From NCBI GenBank assembly GCA_964448395.1, contig CAYUWM010000002.1, positions 7,915 through 71,914 on the forward strand: a stretch of 64,000 nucleotides of DNA. The letters run 5' to 3'. The notes beneath the pieces were generated by a model that did not search any database, had not been told where the DNA came from, and worked only from the letters and a program-made list of their open reading frames with translations. The DNA comes from CAYUWM01 sp964448395 (GTDB lineage: Bacteria > Chloroflexota > Dehalococcoidia > E44-bin15). Shown here piece after piece: positions 1 through 9,672 of the stretch (position 1 is its first letter; each line of letters starts with the position of its first letter). A program made the position numbers and the translations under genes.

Positions 1-3000
1 GACATTCTGCGCGACTGCTCCGGGATGGTGGTGGGGCTCATCATCACCGCGCGCGATGTTACCGAGCGCAAGCGGATGCAGGAGGCGGTGCGCGCATCGG
101 AAGAGAAGCTGCGCATCATGTTCGAATCCATCCACGACGGGATTGTAGTAACCGATCCGCTGGGCAGTATTATAGAAGCGAACGAAGCCACTGCCTCCAT
201 GACCGGATACCCCAGGGAGAAGCTCATCGGCATGAGCGGGCTGGATTTGATATCGCCTGAATATCATCAGATGTCCGCAGAGGTCATGGGCAAAGTTCTA
301 GAGGGGGAACAAGCAACGGGCAACTTGGAACTCAAGTTCATTACCGCCGATGGCACGGAGATTGACGCTGAGTTCAGCACTTCCGTGATTTACGATGGAG
401 ACGGGAATGCTACCGGCTTCGTGAGCATCGCCCGGGACATAGGGGAGCGCAAGCGGATGGAGGCCGAACTGGAGAAATCGGCGGAGAAGCTGCGGCTGGT
501 AATCGAATCCATCGGCGACATGCTGTTCATCACCGACCTGGACCTCAATTTCTCCAACGTGAACGAGGCAGCGGTGCGGCAGCTGGGGTACACCGCACAG
601 GAGGAGCTTGCGGGCAAGAACGCCATAGAGTCCGTGGTGGAGGAAGACCGCACCCGGGTGGCGATAGAGCTGGGGAAAGCGCTGGCAGAGGAACACGGCA
701 TCGAGATTATGGAGTATTCCCTGAAGTCAGCGGACGGGCGGAGGTTCGATGTGGAGGCCAATGCCGAGATACTGCGCGACTGCTCGGGGATGGTGGTGGG
801 ACTCATCATCTCCGCCCGCGATGTCACCGAGCGCAAGCAGATGCAGGAGGCTATACGGGACTCCGAGGAGAAGCTGCATGGCATATTCGACACCATACCT
901 GACGGCATCACCTTCACCGACATGACAGGCACCATCCTGGAGCTTAATGAGGCAATGGTCAACATGTACGGGCACAGCAACAAGGAGGAGCTTATCGGCA
1001 GGAACGCCATCGATTTCATCGTCGATGAATACCGCGACACGGTTGTGCTGCTCGGGATGGAAGCGATCAAAGAGGGTCACGATATCAACAGGATAGAGTA
1101 TCGGCTTGTCAACGCATCTGGTAAGCAGTTCGACGTCGAGCTGTACGCTGCTCCCCTGCGCGACAGTTCAGGGGAACCGGTGGCATGGGTCAACGTGTCG
1201 CGGGACATCACCGAGCGCAAGCGGGCGGAGGATGCGGTGCGGGAATCGGAGCAGAGGTTCCGCTTGATATTCGAATCCATCGTGGACGGGCTCACCGTCA
1301 CTGACCTCAACGGCAACATTGTCGATATAAATGAGGCGGCGCTCCAATTACACGGGTACAGCGAGAAGCAGGAGATCATCGGGAAAAACACCATCGAGTA
1401 TATGGTTGCCGAGGCGGACCGCAAGCGGACGGTAGAGGAGGCGCTGGAGGCCATCGGGCAGGATCGTCCCCTGTCGCGGGCGGAGTACAGGCTGCAGAGG
1501 GCGGATGGGACCGAGTTCGACGGAGAGTTCAGCACCGCCATACTGCGGGATGCCTCCGGTAAGGCAACCGGACATATCGGTATGACGCGGGACATCACCG
1601 AGCGCAGGCAGGCGGAGGAAGCGATACGCCAGTCGGAGGAGAAACTGCGCATCATGTTCGAATCCATGCGCGATGCCATCGTCCTCACCGACACCACCGG
1701 TACCATCGTGGAAGTTAATGACGCCACAGTTAAAATGCACGGCTTCGGCAGCAGGGAAGAGATCATCGGCAGAAACGGTATCGAGCTGGTCGCCGAGAGC
1801 GACCGCAAAAAGGTGGCGGAGGCAGCAATAAATCAATCTAAAGGTGAGACGGCCGAAGGACTTATAGAACACCATCTGCTCCTGCGAGCGGACGGCACCG
1901 AGTTCGAGTCCGAGTCCAGCCGCGCAGTACTGCAAGATACCAATGGGAAGACCACCGGGTTCATCGCCGTGGAGCGGGATATCTCCGAACGCAGGCAAAT
2001 GGAGCGGGAACTGCTGGAGTCGGCGCAGAAGATACGCCTGGTATTCGAGTCTCTCGGTGACGGGGTCAGTGTAACCGATATGCAGGGCAACCTCATAGAG
2101 GTCAACGAGGCGGCAGTGCACCTGCACGGATACCGCCGCAAGGAAGAGCTCATCGGCAGGAACGGGCTCGAGCTGGTTGCCGAGGATGACCGCAAGAGGT
2201 GTATGCAGAACGCGCTGCACGCGGCGGAAACGGGTGAGATCCAGTACAGGATGGAGTACAAAATGCTGCGAAAGGGCGCCCGGGAGTTCGACGCTGATTA
2301 CACCCTGGCGCCGCTGAAGGACAGCAGTGGAAACATAACCGGCTTCATCGCCATCGTCCGCGACGTAACCGGGCAAAAGCAGGCGGCACAGGCATTGGAA
2401 GAGAGCGAGTCCAGGTTCCGGGCTCTTGTCGAGAACATGAGCAGCGCCGTCGCAGTATATGAAGTCAAGAACAAGGGGAAGGACTTCATCTTCAAAGACT
2501 TGAATAGCGCCGGGGAGAGGATATCTGACCTGAAGAAAGAGGACATCTTAGATAAGAACTTAGTAGATGTCTTCCCTAACATCAAGAAGGGCGGGCTTTA
2601 TCAGGCGATGCGACGGGTATGGAAGACTGGCAAGCCGGAGCATGTCCCGCCCACACTTTACAGGGACGATCGTATATCGGGATGGCGCGAGAACTACATC
2701 TACAAGCTGCCCACCGGGGAGGTGGTCGCGGTTTACGACGACGTCACCGAGCGCATTCGGGCGGAGGAGGCGCTGCGGGAATCGGGGGAGAAGCTACGCA
2801 CCATGTTCGATTCCACCAATGACTCGTTCATCATCACCGATCTGGAGACCAATGTTGTAGACGTTAACGAGGCAACCCTGCGCACATTCGGTTACAGCAA
2901 GGAAGAGCTTATCGGGAAAAAGGGCTTCGACCTGATAGCGCCCGAGGACCTGGAAAAGGCTATGGAACCCATGAGCCAGGCGCTGGAAGCGGGGAAGCCG

Positions 3001-4203
3001 ATGGACAGGATGGAGCTTTCCATCATATGTGGAGACGGGCGTAAGCTGGAGACCGACTTCAGCATCTCCGCGCTGCACGACAGCGCCGGGAATACAACCG
3101 GGTTCGTCGCCGCTGCCCGCGACATCACCGAGCGCAAACGGGCAGAGGAGGCACTGCGGGAATCGGAGGAGAAGCTGCGTACCATGTTCGAGTCCACCAG
3201 CGACGGTATCTTGGTCACCGACCCCACACTCAGCATCATACAGACGAACGAGGCCGCCGCACGGATGCTGGGCTTCGCCAGCAAGGAAGCCATGGTCGGC
3301 CAGAGCGCGCTGCCGTATATGTCAGCCGGGACCCGTGGCCCCGCCGGTGCGGAAGACAACGGTGACGGCAAGGTACAGGTCGAGTTCAGCGTCAGCCAGT
3401 TACGTGACAGTTTTGGGAATACTTCGGGCTTTATCGCCGTCGCCCGTGACGTAACCGAACGCAAGAAGGCTGAGGCGCAGCTGAAGAAGATGCTGCAGGA
3501 TCTGGAACGATCCAACGCCGAACTGGAGCAGTTCGCCTACATCGCCTCCCACGACCTGCAGGAACCGCTGCGCATGATCTCCAGCTATACACAGCTGATA
3601 GGTCGCCGTTATAAGGGCAAGCTGGATGCCGACGGCGAGGAGTTCATCGAATACGCCGTGGACGGGGCCACCCGCATGCAGGACAGGATCCAGGCCCTGT
3701 TGACCTACTCACGGGTGGGGACGAGGGGCAAGGAGTTCGAGCCCATCGACTGCGAAGATGTGCTAAATGAGGCGCTCGCCAATCTACAGGTAGCGATCAA
3801 GAAGAGCGATGCGGTAATTACCCACGACCCCCTGCCGACCGTAACCGCCGACGGCATTCAGATGGTGCAGCTGTTCCAGAACCTGATCGAGAACGGCATC
3901 AAGTTCCACGACCAGAATCAACCGCAGGTCCACATCTCCGCCAAAGAGCAGGATGAAGACTGGCTATTCTCCTTCCGCGACAACGGCATCGGCATCGACC
4001 CGGAGTATAAGGACCGCATCTTCCTGATATTCAAGCGACTGCATGCCAAGGGGGAGTTTGCCGGCACCGGCGTGGGTCTGGCGCTGTGCAAGAAGATCGT
4101 GGAACGCCACGGCGGGAAGATATGGGTGGAGTCCGAGGTGGGCAAGGGCGCCACCTTTTGCTTCACTATCCCCACAGAAAGAAAGGAGGAAGATAATGAA
4201 TGA
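1..4203 (+). CDS. Multi-PAS sensor histidine kinase (5' end outside window)
   Basis: The reading frame is open from base 1, and the first codons match the end of a PAS repeat found again near base 770, so the true start lies upstream. After the partial repeat there are nine PAS-like units, most ending in a DITERK-type linker. The seventh (about 2410-2790) is divergent. A HisKA segment follows, with the phospho-acceptor His in SHDLQEPLRM at about base 3550. The HATPase domain shows LIENGIKF, DNGIGID and GTGVGLALCKKIVERHGG. No membrane segment is seen, so it is probably cytoplasmic and senses through PAS ligands, which cannot be named. It overlaps the next response regulator by 8 bp, its likely phosphotransfer partner. 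It is paralogous to the kinase at 4789. Confidence 0.95.
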   Translation, partial: DILRDCSGMVVGLIITARDVTERKRMQEAVRASEEKLRIMFESIHDGIVVTDPLGSIIEANEATASMTGYPREKLIGMSGLDLISPEYHQMSAEVMGKVLEGEQATGNLELKFITADGTEIDAEFSTSVIYDGDGNATGFVSIARDIGERKRMEAELEKSAEKLRLVIESIGDMLFITDLDLNFSNVNEAAVRQLGYTAQEELAGKNAIESVVEEDRTRVAIELGKALAEEHGIEIMEYSLKSADGRRFDVEANAEILRDCSGMVVGLIISARDVTERKQMQEAIRDSEEKLHGIFDTIPDGITFTDMTGTILELNEAMVNMYGHSNKEELIGRNAIDFIVDEYRDTVVLLGMEAIKEGHDINRIEYRLVNASGKQFDVELYAAPLRDSSGEPVAWVNVSRDITERKRAEDAVRESEQRFRLIFESIVDGLTVTDLNGNIVDINEAALQLHGYSEKQEIIGKNTIEYMVAEADRKRTVEEALEAIGQDRPLSRAEYRLQRADGTEFDGEFSTAILRDASGKATGHIGMTRDITERRQAEEAIRQSEEKLRIMFESMRDAIVLTDTTGTIVEVNDATVKMHGFGSREEIIGRNGIELVAESDRKKVAEAAINQSKGETAEGLIEHHLLLRADGTEFESESSRAVLQDTNGKTTGFIAVERDISERRQMERELLESAQKIRLVFESLGDGVSVTDMQGNLIEVNEAAVHLHGYRRKEELIGRNGLELVAEDDRKRCMQNALHAAETGEIQYRMEYKMLRKGAREFDADYTLAPLKDSSGNITGFIAIVRDVTGQKQAAQALEESESRFRALVENMSSAVAVYEVKNKGKDFIFKDLNSAGERISDLKKEDILDKNLVDVFPNIKKGGLYQAMRRVWKTGKPEHVPPTLYRDDRISGWRENYIYKLPTGEVVAVYDDVTERIRAEEALRESGEKLRTMFDSTNDSFIITDLETNVVDVNEATLRTFGYSKEELIGKKGFDLIAPEDLEKAMEPMSQALEAGKPMDRMELSIICGDGRKLETDFSISALHDSAGNTTGFVAAARDITERKRAEEALRESEEKLRTMFESTSDGILVTDPTLSIIQTNEAAARMLGFASKEAMVGQSALPYMSAGTRGPAGAEDNGDGKVQVEFSVSQLRDSFGNTSGFIAVARDVTERKKAEAQLKKMLQDLERSNAELEQFAYIASHDLQEPLRMISSYTQLIGRRYKGKLDADGEEFIEYAVDGATRMQDRIQALLTYSRVGTRGKEFEPIDCEDVLNEALANLQVAIKKSDAVITHDPLPTVTADGIQMVQLFQNLIENGIKFHDQNQPQVHISAKEQDEDWLFSFRDNGIGIDPEYKDRIFLIFKRLHAKGEFAGTGVGLALCKKIVERHGGKIWVESEVGKGATFCFTIPTERKEEDNE

Positions 4204-4642
4204 ACAGGAAAGAACCACACCCGTTGAGATCCTGCTGGTTGAGGATAACCCCGGCGATGTCCGCCTGACCCAGGAGGCCCTCAAGGAGAGCAAGGTCACC
4301 AACAACCTCAGCGTGGCCGAGGACGGCGTAGAGGCGCTCGCTTTCCTCAAGCGCGAGGGCAAGTACGCCGATGCGCCACGCCCCGACCTGCTCCTGTTGG
4401 ACCTCAACCTGCCCAAGAAGGACGGGAGAGAGCTTCTGGAGGAGATCAAGGCCAATGAGAACCTCAGGCGTATCCCGGTGGTGGTGCTCACCACCTCCAA
4501 GGCAGAGGAGGACATCCTCAGGATGTACAATCAGCACGCCAACTGCTACATCACCAAGCCCATCGACTTCGACCAGTTCATCGAAGTGATAAAGTCCATC
4601 GAAAATTTCTGGCTCACCATCGTGAAACTTCCCACGGATTAG
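4196..4642 (+). CDS. Single-domain response regulator (Rcp1/CheY-like)
   Basis: This 148-residue receiver has no output domain. It shows the acidic pocket (LLVEDNPGD), the phospho-Asp in LLLLDLNLPKKDG, a Thr in VVLTTSK and the conserved Lys in YITKPID. The ATG at 4196 lies behind AAAGGAGGA and overlaps the kinase stop by 8 bp, which implies translational coupling. The family usually takes phosphate from a phytochrome-like or PAS kinase and signals through protein contacts. By my count it differs at only 7 of 148 residues from the regulator at 8210. Confidence 0.95.
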   Translation: MNEQERTTPVEILLVEDNPGDVRLTQEALKESKVTNNLSVAEDGVEALAFLKREGKYADAPRPDLLLLDLNLPKKDGRELLEEIKANENLRRIPVVVLTTSKAEEDILRMYNQHANCYITKPIDFDQFIEVIKSIENFWLTIVKLPTD

Positions 4643-4705
4643 AACCGCTCGGCGCCTCAAATCTGCCTTGAGGGGGCTCCAGGGGGGATACTGCCCCACG
4701 GCGTG

Positions 4706-4736
4706 TTGACAAAGACGCCGAATGGTATATTATATA
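4706..4736 (+). promoter_or_regulatory. Predicted promoter of the second kinase module
   Basis: A perfect TTGACA (4706-4711) is followed 16 bases later by TATTAT (4728-4733) inside an AT-rich TATATTATATAA stretch. It lies 53-83 bases upstream of the kinase ATG at 4789, so the second kinase module can be transcribed independently of the first. Confidence 0.6.
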
Positions 4737-4788
4737 ACCTGCCGAGAGTTGCCTTCAGTTATATAGAGAGCTATGTAAGGTCAATGGA

Positions 4789-7700
4789 ATGAGCAAGGAT
4801 AAAGCTCAAAAAGACAAGCATTCCGGAGCTAGCGACGACAGGGCTGCTGTTACCACCAAACAGCGGGCCGATGAAGCATGGCTGAGCCCGGAGGAGAAGC
4901 TGCGCATTATCTTCGACTCCATCACGGATGGTATAACCATCACCGACCTTATGGGCAATATTACTGACGTTAATGAAGCTGCGGTACGAATGGGCGGCTT
5001 CAGCGACCGGGAAGAGCAGATCGGGAGGAACGGCATTGAATTTGTAGCACCCCGAGACCGCGCTAGGGCTATAGAGGAATTTACCAGAGTGCTTAATGAG
5101 GGAAGCGGCAGCGGCACGGTGGAGTATACCATCGTTGGTGCTGGCGGACATGAAGTTGAGGCCGAGGTCAGCATCACCCTGTTGCGGGACGGTTCGGGTA
5201 AGCCAGTGGGGTACATCAACGTGTCCCGCGATATCACCGACCGCAAGCAGATGGAAGAGGTGCTCATCGCCTCCGAGGAGAAGCTGCATACCATATTCGA
5301 ATCGATGAACGACGCCCTCACCGTCATGGACCTGAACGGAACAATCACCGACGTAAACGAGGCAGCGGTAGAGTTGCATGGTTTCACTTTCAAGAAGGAG
5401 CTCATCGGTCGAAAAGCACTGGACTTCGTTGCCGAGAAGGACCGCGCCAAGGCCCTGGATAATACCAAACAGATATACAAAGAGGGTCGTGGCAATGCCA
5501 TAGAGTATACCCTGCTCACCAACGATGGCAGGGAGATAGAGGCCGAGTTCAGTGCCGCTTTGCTGCATGATAATATCGGGAAGCCTTCCGGGTTCATCGC
5601 CGTTTCCCGCGATATCACCGAGCGTAAGCGTATGGAGGAGGATCTGCGCAAGACTGCGGAGAAGCTGCGTATCATGTTCGAAACCATCGGTGATATGTTC
5701 ATCGTCACCGATATGGAACTGGATATAGTAAACGCTAATGAGGCCGCGGCCCAGCTGCTGGGGTTCAGCAACAGCGAGGAATTAACCGGCAATAATATCA
5801 CCAAGCTCATATCCAAGGGAGACCGCACGGTAGCCACAAAGACACTCAAGCAGACACTGAAAACCAAAAAGGGAAGCGGCACAGCGAGCATAGAGTGCAG
5901 ATTTATCTCAGCCGGCGGCAAAGAGATTGATGCCGCCATTACCACCGACTTGCTGCGCGACTGTGGCGGTAAGCCGATGGGCCTCACTATCACCGGACGG
6001 GACATAACCGAGCGCAAACGGATGATGGAACAATTGCGCGATTCCGAGGAGAAAAAGCGCCTTCTATTTGAATCGATCAAAGATGGGATCATGGTGGTCG
6101 ACCTGACGGGCAAGGTGATTGAAGCAAACGAGGTATCCGTAAGATCGCTGGGATACACCAGAGAAGAGCTTATCGGCATCGACAGCCTGTCCTTTGTAGC
6201 TAAAAAAGACCGTGATAGAGGGGTCGAGAATGCTATAAAGCTGATAAGTGCCGGTGTGGCGGATGATTACATCGATTACACCACACTGTCACTCCTAACC
6301 AAGGATGGCAGAGAGGTCGAGGTGGAGCACAGCACCGCCCTGATGCGTGACAGTTCGGGGCATCCAATGGCGATAATCGGCATCTCACATGATATCACCG
6401 AACGCAAACGGGCGGAGGAAGCCCTGCGTCAATCGGAGGAGAAGCTGCGTCTTACATTTGAAGCCATAGGGGACGCACTTACTGTTACCGACCTGGAAGG
6501 CAATATCATAGAAGTTAATGAACTGGCATACAGCAAAGCCGGGTACGACAGCAAAGAGGAATTCATAGGTAAAAATGGCTTCGATATGGTATCGCCAGAA
6601 GACCGCGACCGGATATCGAAAGACATAGTTAAAGCGATTAAAGAGGGCCGCAACTCGTTAACGATGGAGTGCACGTTTCATCCCATCAAAGGCGATGATT
6701 ACGAGGCTGAACTGACGATGAGCGTGATACGGGATACAGATGGCAACCCTACGGGATTCATCGCCACCTCACGTGACATCACCGAGCGCAAGCGTGCGGA
6801 GGAGGCGGTACGAGCCTCCGAGGAGAAGCTGCTCGGCATATTTGACACCATTCCCGACGGCGTTGCCTTTACCGATATGACGGGCAGCATCTTGGAGCTG
6901 AACGAAGCCATGGTCCGCATGTACGGACACAGCAGTAAGAAAGACCTCATAGGCAGAAATGCCATCGACTTCGTCGCCGAGGAATACCGTGACACGGTTA
7001 CGCTGTTAGGGCTACAGGCGATCAAAGAGGGACGCCATATCAACCGGGTGGAGTACAGGCTTGTCAACGAAGCTGGTGAAGGGTTTGATGTTGAGCTGTA
7101 CGCCGCTCCGCTGCGTGACAGCTCAGGGGAACCGATTGCGTGGGTCAACGTTTCACGGGATGTAACGGAGCGCAAGAAGGCCGACCAAGCGATACGCCAA
7201 TCGGAGGAGACGCTACGCCTCATGTTCGAGTCCACCAGCGACGGGATAGTCATCACCAATCCCGCACTTACCATTATCGAAGCGAATGCGGCAGCGCCCC
7301 GCCTGCTGGGATACGGCGGCAAGGAAGAGCTCATCGGCAAGAGCGCCATCCCGTTCATGTCCGCCGAGACAGAAGCGGACAGCGAGTTGCACACCGAGTT
7401 CAGCGTCAGCCAGTTGCGCGACAGTGCCGGAAATACGACCGGGTTTATCGGCATCTGCCGTGACATCACCGAGCGCAAGCGCGCCGAGAGAAAGCTGAAG
7501 GAAACGCTGGAAGAGCTGGGACGCTCAAACCAGGAACTGGAGCAGTTCGCTTATGTTGCCTCCCACGACCTGCAGGAACCGCTGCGGATGGTATCGAGCT
7601 ATACCCAGCTGCTGGCGAGGCGATATAAAGGCAAGCTGGAACCCGACGCCGACGAGTTCATCGAGTTCGCCGTGGACGGCTCCAACCGGATGATGGCAAT

Positions 7701-8217
7701 GATCCAGGCCCTGTTAACCTATTCGCGGGTGGGAACGCGGGGCAAGGAGTTCGAGCTCACCGACTGCGAGGATGTGCTCAGCAAAGCGCTTTCCAACCTG
7801 CAGGTGGCGATCGAGGAGAAGGGCGCGGAGGTGACCCACGATCCACTACCGACCATTCTAGGCGACGACACACAGTTGCTTCAGTTGTTCCAGAACCTGA
7901 TCGGCAACGCTGTCAAGTTCTGCGATGAAGAGCATCCCAGCGTTCATGTCTCCGCCAAAGAGCAGGACGAGGACTGGCTCTTCTCCTTCCGCGACAACGG
8001 TATCGGCATTGACCCGCAGTTCAAAGACCGCATATTCGTGATCTTCCAGCGTCTGCACGGCAAGGGAGAGTACAAGGGCACCGGCATAGGCCTGGCGGTC
8101 TGCAAGAGGATCGTGGAACGCCACGGCGGCAAGATCTGGGTGGAGTCCGAGCCGGGCAAGGGCGCCACCTTTTACTTCACTATCCCCACAGAAAGAGAGG
8201 AGGATGATAATGAATGA
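4789..8217 (+). CDS. Multi-PAS sensor histidine kinase, paralogue of the upstream kinase
   Basis: This 1142-residue protein has seven PAS units, each closed by a DITERK-like linker, then HisKA with the acceptor His in SHDLQEPLRMVSSY (about residue 926) and a HATPase domain with DNGIGID and GTGIGLAVCKRIVERHGG. No signal peptide or transmembrane helix is visible. The kinase core is very close to that of the first kinase, while PAS number and sequence differ, so the inputs have diverged but the output is shared. One PAS unit (around residues 680-790) closely matches one in the first kinase (around 890-1200). The stop overlaps the start of the next regulator. The ATG at 4789 has only a weak ribosome site. 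Confidence 0.95.
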   Translation: MSKDKAQKDKHSGASDDRAAVTTKQRADEAWLSPEEKLRIIFDSITDGITITDLMGNITDVNEAAVRMGGFSDREEQIGRNGIEFVAPRDRARAIEEFTRVLNEGSGSGTVEYTIVGAGGHEVEAEVSITLLRDGSGKPVGYINVSRDITDRKQMEEVLIASEEKLHTIFESMNDALTVMDLNGTITDVNEAAVELHGFTFKKELIGRKALDFVAEKDRAKALDNTKQIYKEGRGNAIEYTLLTNDGREIEAEFSAALLHDNIGKPSGFIAVSRDITERKRMEEDLRKTAEKLRIMFETIGDMFIVTDMELDIVNANEAAAQLLGFSNSEELTGNNITKLISKGDRTVATKTLKQTLKTKKGSGTASIECRFISAGGKEIDAAITTDLLRDCGGKPMGLTITGRDITERKRMMEQLRDSEEKKRLLFESIKDGIMVVDLTGKVIEANEVSVRSLGYTREELIGIDSLSFVAKKDRDRGVENAIKLISAGVADDYIDYTTLSLLTKDGREVEVEHSTALMRDSSGHPMAIIGISHDITERKRAEEALRQSEEKLRLTFEAIGDALTVTDLEGNIIEVNELAYSKAGYDSKEEFIGKNGFDMVSPEDRDRISKDIVKAIKEGRNSLTMECTFHPIKGDDYEAELTMSVIRDTDGNPTGFIATSRDITERKRAEEAVRASEEKLLGIFDTIPDGVAFTDMTGSILELNEAMVRMYGHSSKKDLIGRNAIDFVAEEYRDTVTLLGLQAIKEGRHINRVEYRLVNEAGEGFDVELYAAPLRDSSGEPIAWVNVSRDVTERKKADQAIRQSEETLRLMFESTSDGIVITNPALTIIEANAAAPRLLGYGGKEELIGKSAIPFMSAETEADSELHTEFSVSQLRDSAGNTTGFIGICRDITERKRAERKLKETLEELGRSNQELEQFAYVASHDLQEPLRMVSSYTQLLARRYKGKLEPDADEFIEFAVDGSNRMMAMIQALLTYSRVGTRGKEFELTDCEDVLSKALSNLQVAIEEKGAEVTHDPLPTILGDDTQLLQLFQNLIGNAVKFCDEEHPSVHVSAKEQDEDWLFSFRDNGIGIDPQFKDRIFVIFQRLHGKGEYKGTGIGLAVCKRIVERHGGKIWVESEPGKGATFYFTIPTEREEDDNE

Positions 8218-8656
8218 ACAGAAAAGAAGCACACCCGTTGAGATTCTGCTGGTTGAGGATAACCCCGGTGACGTCCGCCTGACCCAGGAGGCCCTCAAGG
8301 AGAGCAAGGTAACCAACAACCTCAGCGTGGCCGAGGACGGCGTAGAGGCGCTCGCTTTCCTCAAGCGCGAGGGCAAGTACGCCGATGCGCCACGCCCCGA
8401 CCTGCTCCTGTTGGACCTCAACCTGCCCAAGAAGGACGGGAGAGAGCTTCTGGAGGAGATCAAGGCCGATGAGAACCTCAGGCGCATCCCGGTGGTGGTG
8501 CTCACCACCTCCAAGGCGGAGGAGGACATCCTCAGGATGTACGACCAGCACGCCAACTGCTATATCACCAAGCCCATCGACTTCGACCAGTTCATCGAGG
8601 TGGTGAAATCTATCGAGGACTTCTGGCTCACAATCGTGAAACTGCCCACGGAATAA
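8210..8656 (+). CDS. Single-domain response regulator, near-identical paralogue
   Basis: This 148-residue receiver keeps all the phosphorylation residues of the copy at 4196. Its seven differences are conservative (for example Asn to Asp three times, Ile to Val, Asp to Glu). An in-frame ATG also exists at 8204; 8210 is chosen because it matches the paralogue's start and the same AGGAGGATGATA leader. It is coupled to the upstream kinase. Near identity next to diverged PAS arrays suggests a recent duplication or gene conversion that keeps the partner interface. Confidence 0.95.
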   Translation: MNEQKRSTPVEILLVEDNPGDVRLTQEALKESKVTNNLSVAEDGVEALAFLKREGKYADAPRPDLLLLDLNLPKKDGRELLEEIKADENLRRIPVVVLTTSKAEEDILRMYDQHANCYITKPIDFDQFIEVVKSIEDFWLTIVKLPTE

Positions 8657-8678
8657 ATCGGGAGAGGAGGGCAAGGTC

Positions 8679-9635
8679 TTGAAAATCCTGTTAGTGGAAG
8701 ACAACCCCGGAGATACCAGGCTGATACAGGAGATGCTCAGGGAAGCGGAGAATGTACAGTTCGATCTGGTACATGCGGAGAGCCTCGCTGAAGCGTTCAA
8801 GTGCCTGAGCGAGGACAACTTCGATTTGGTCCTGCTCGATCTCGGCCTGCCCGACAGCCAGGGCATCGACACGTTCAACAGGGTATACGCCAAGGTGCCC
8901 GTTGTGCCCATCGTTATACTTACCGGGCTCTCCGACGAGGCGTTCGCCATAACGGCGATGCGCCACGGTGCGCAGGACTACCTCAGCAAAAATGATGTAG
9001 AGAGCAACCTGCTGGTACGCGTCATGCGCTTCGCCATCGAGCGAAAGAGGCTGGAGGAGCGGATGCGCTTGACCACCGAGTTGACCAAGAAAATCGGCTC
9101 CAGCCTTGACCTCAGCGATGTGCTGGAGACATTCGCCACAGGGATAAAGCGGCTGGTGGATTTTAACCAGGCGACGATCACGCTGGTGGAAGAAGGAAAC
9201 CTGAGATTCCTGGCGATATCCGCCAAAGAGAACACCGAGTTCGTCGAGGATGCTGTGGTACCGCTGACGGGCACGCCGACCGAATGGGTGGTTGCCCATA
9301 AAAAAGCCAATGTGGAGGCCGATTTCGCCAAGGAGATGCTATTCCCGTTCGATGACATCCACTTCCAGGAGGGGATGAAATCGGCGATCCGCCTTCCGCT
9401 GTTCGCCAAGGGCGATGTCTTTGGAACGCTGAACTTCAACAGCAGCCAACCGAATGCTTACGGAGAACGGGAGCAGGAGATACTGGAGGAGTTCACCGGC
9501 CAGATCGCCACTGCTATCAAGAACGACATGCTGCTCACCGAGGCGAAGCAGCGAATAGAGGCGCTAGAGATCGCCTACAGGCAGCTGGCCGATAAGGCCA
9601 AGGCTGCCGCCCAAAGCAGTCAGGATGGGGAGTAG
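8679..9635 (+). CDS. Response regulator with GAF domain
   Basis: The 318-residue protein starts at TTG 8679 behind GGGAGAGGAGGGCAAGG. Residues 1-125 form a receiver (LLVEDNPGD, phospho-Asp in LVLLDLGLPD, Lys in YLSKND). A coiled linker (ERKRLEERMRLT) leads to a GAF domain of about residues 140-285, and the tail is Ala/Lys-rich. There is no DNA-binding or catalytic output domain, so it probably works through protein contacts or as a ligand-modulated phosphate sink for the two kinases upstream. It follows the second regulator by 22 bases and is likely in the same operon. Confidence 0.9.
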   Translation: MKILLVEDNPGDTRLIQEMLREAENVQFDLVHAESLAEAFKCLSEDNFDLVLLDLGLPDSQGIDTFNRVYAKVPVVPIVILTGLSDEAFAITAMRHGAQDYLSKNDVESNLLVRVMRFAIERKRLEERMRLTTELTKKIGSSLDLSDVLETFATGIKRLVDFNQATITLVEEGNLRFLAISAKENTEFVEDAVVPLTGTPTEWVVAHKKANVEADFAKEMLFPFDDIHFQEGMKSAIRLPLFAKGDVFGTLNFNSSQPNAYGEREQEILEEFTGQIATAIKNDMLLTEAKQRIEALEIAYRQLADKAKAAAQSSQDGE

Positions 9636-9672
9636 GCTCAGCCCTGTGCGCCATGCCATGGCCGGGGGGAAG

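Noticed and set aside
1348..2376. 342-codon open frame on the minus strand
   Set aside because: It is a shadow of the PAS repeats of the first kinase.
4655..4673. CCTCAA/TTGAGG hairpin after the first regulator
   Set aside because: It has a six-pair stem with no T run, too weak to call a terminator.
1..8217. Repeated DNA blocks that might be taken for a repeat array
   Set aside because: They are the coding repeats of PAS domains, about 300-400 bases each and divergent, not a CRISPR or satellite array.
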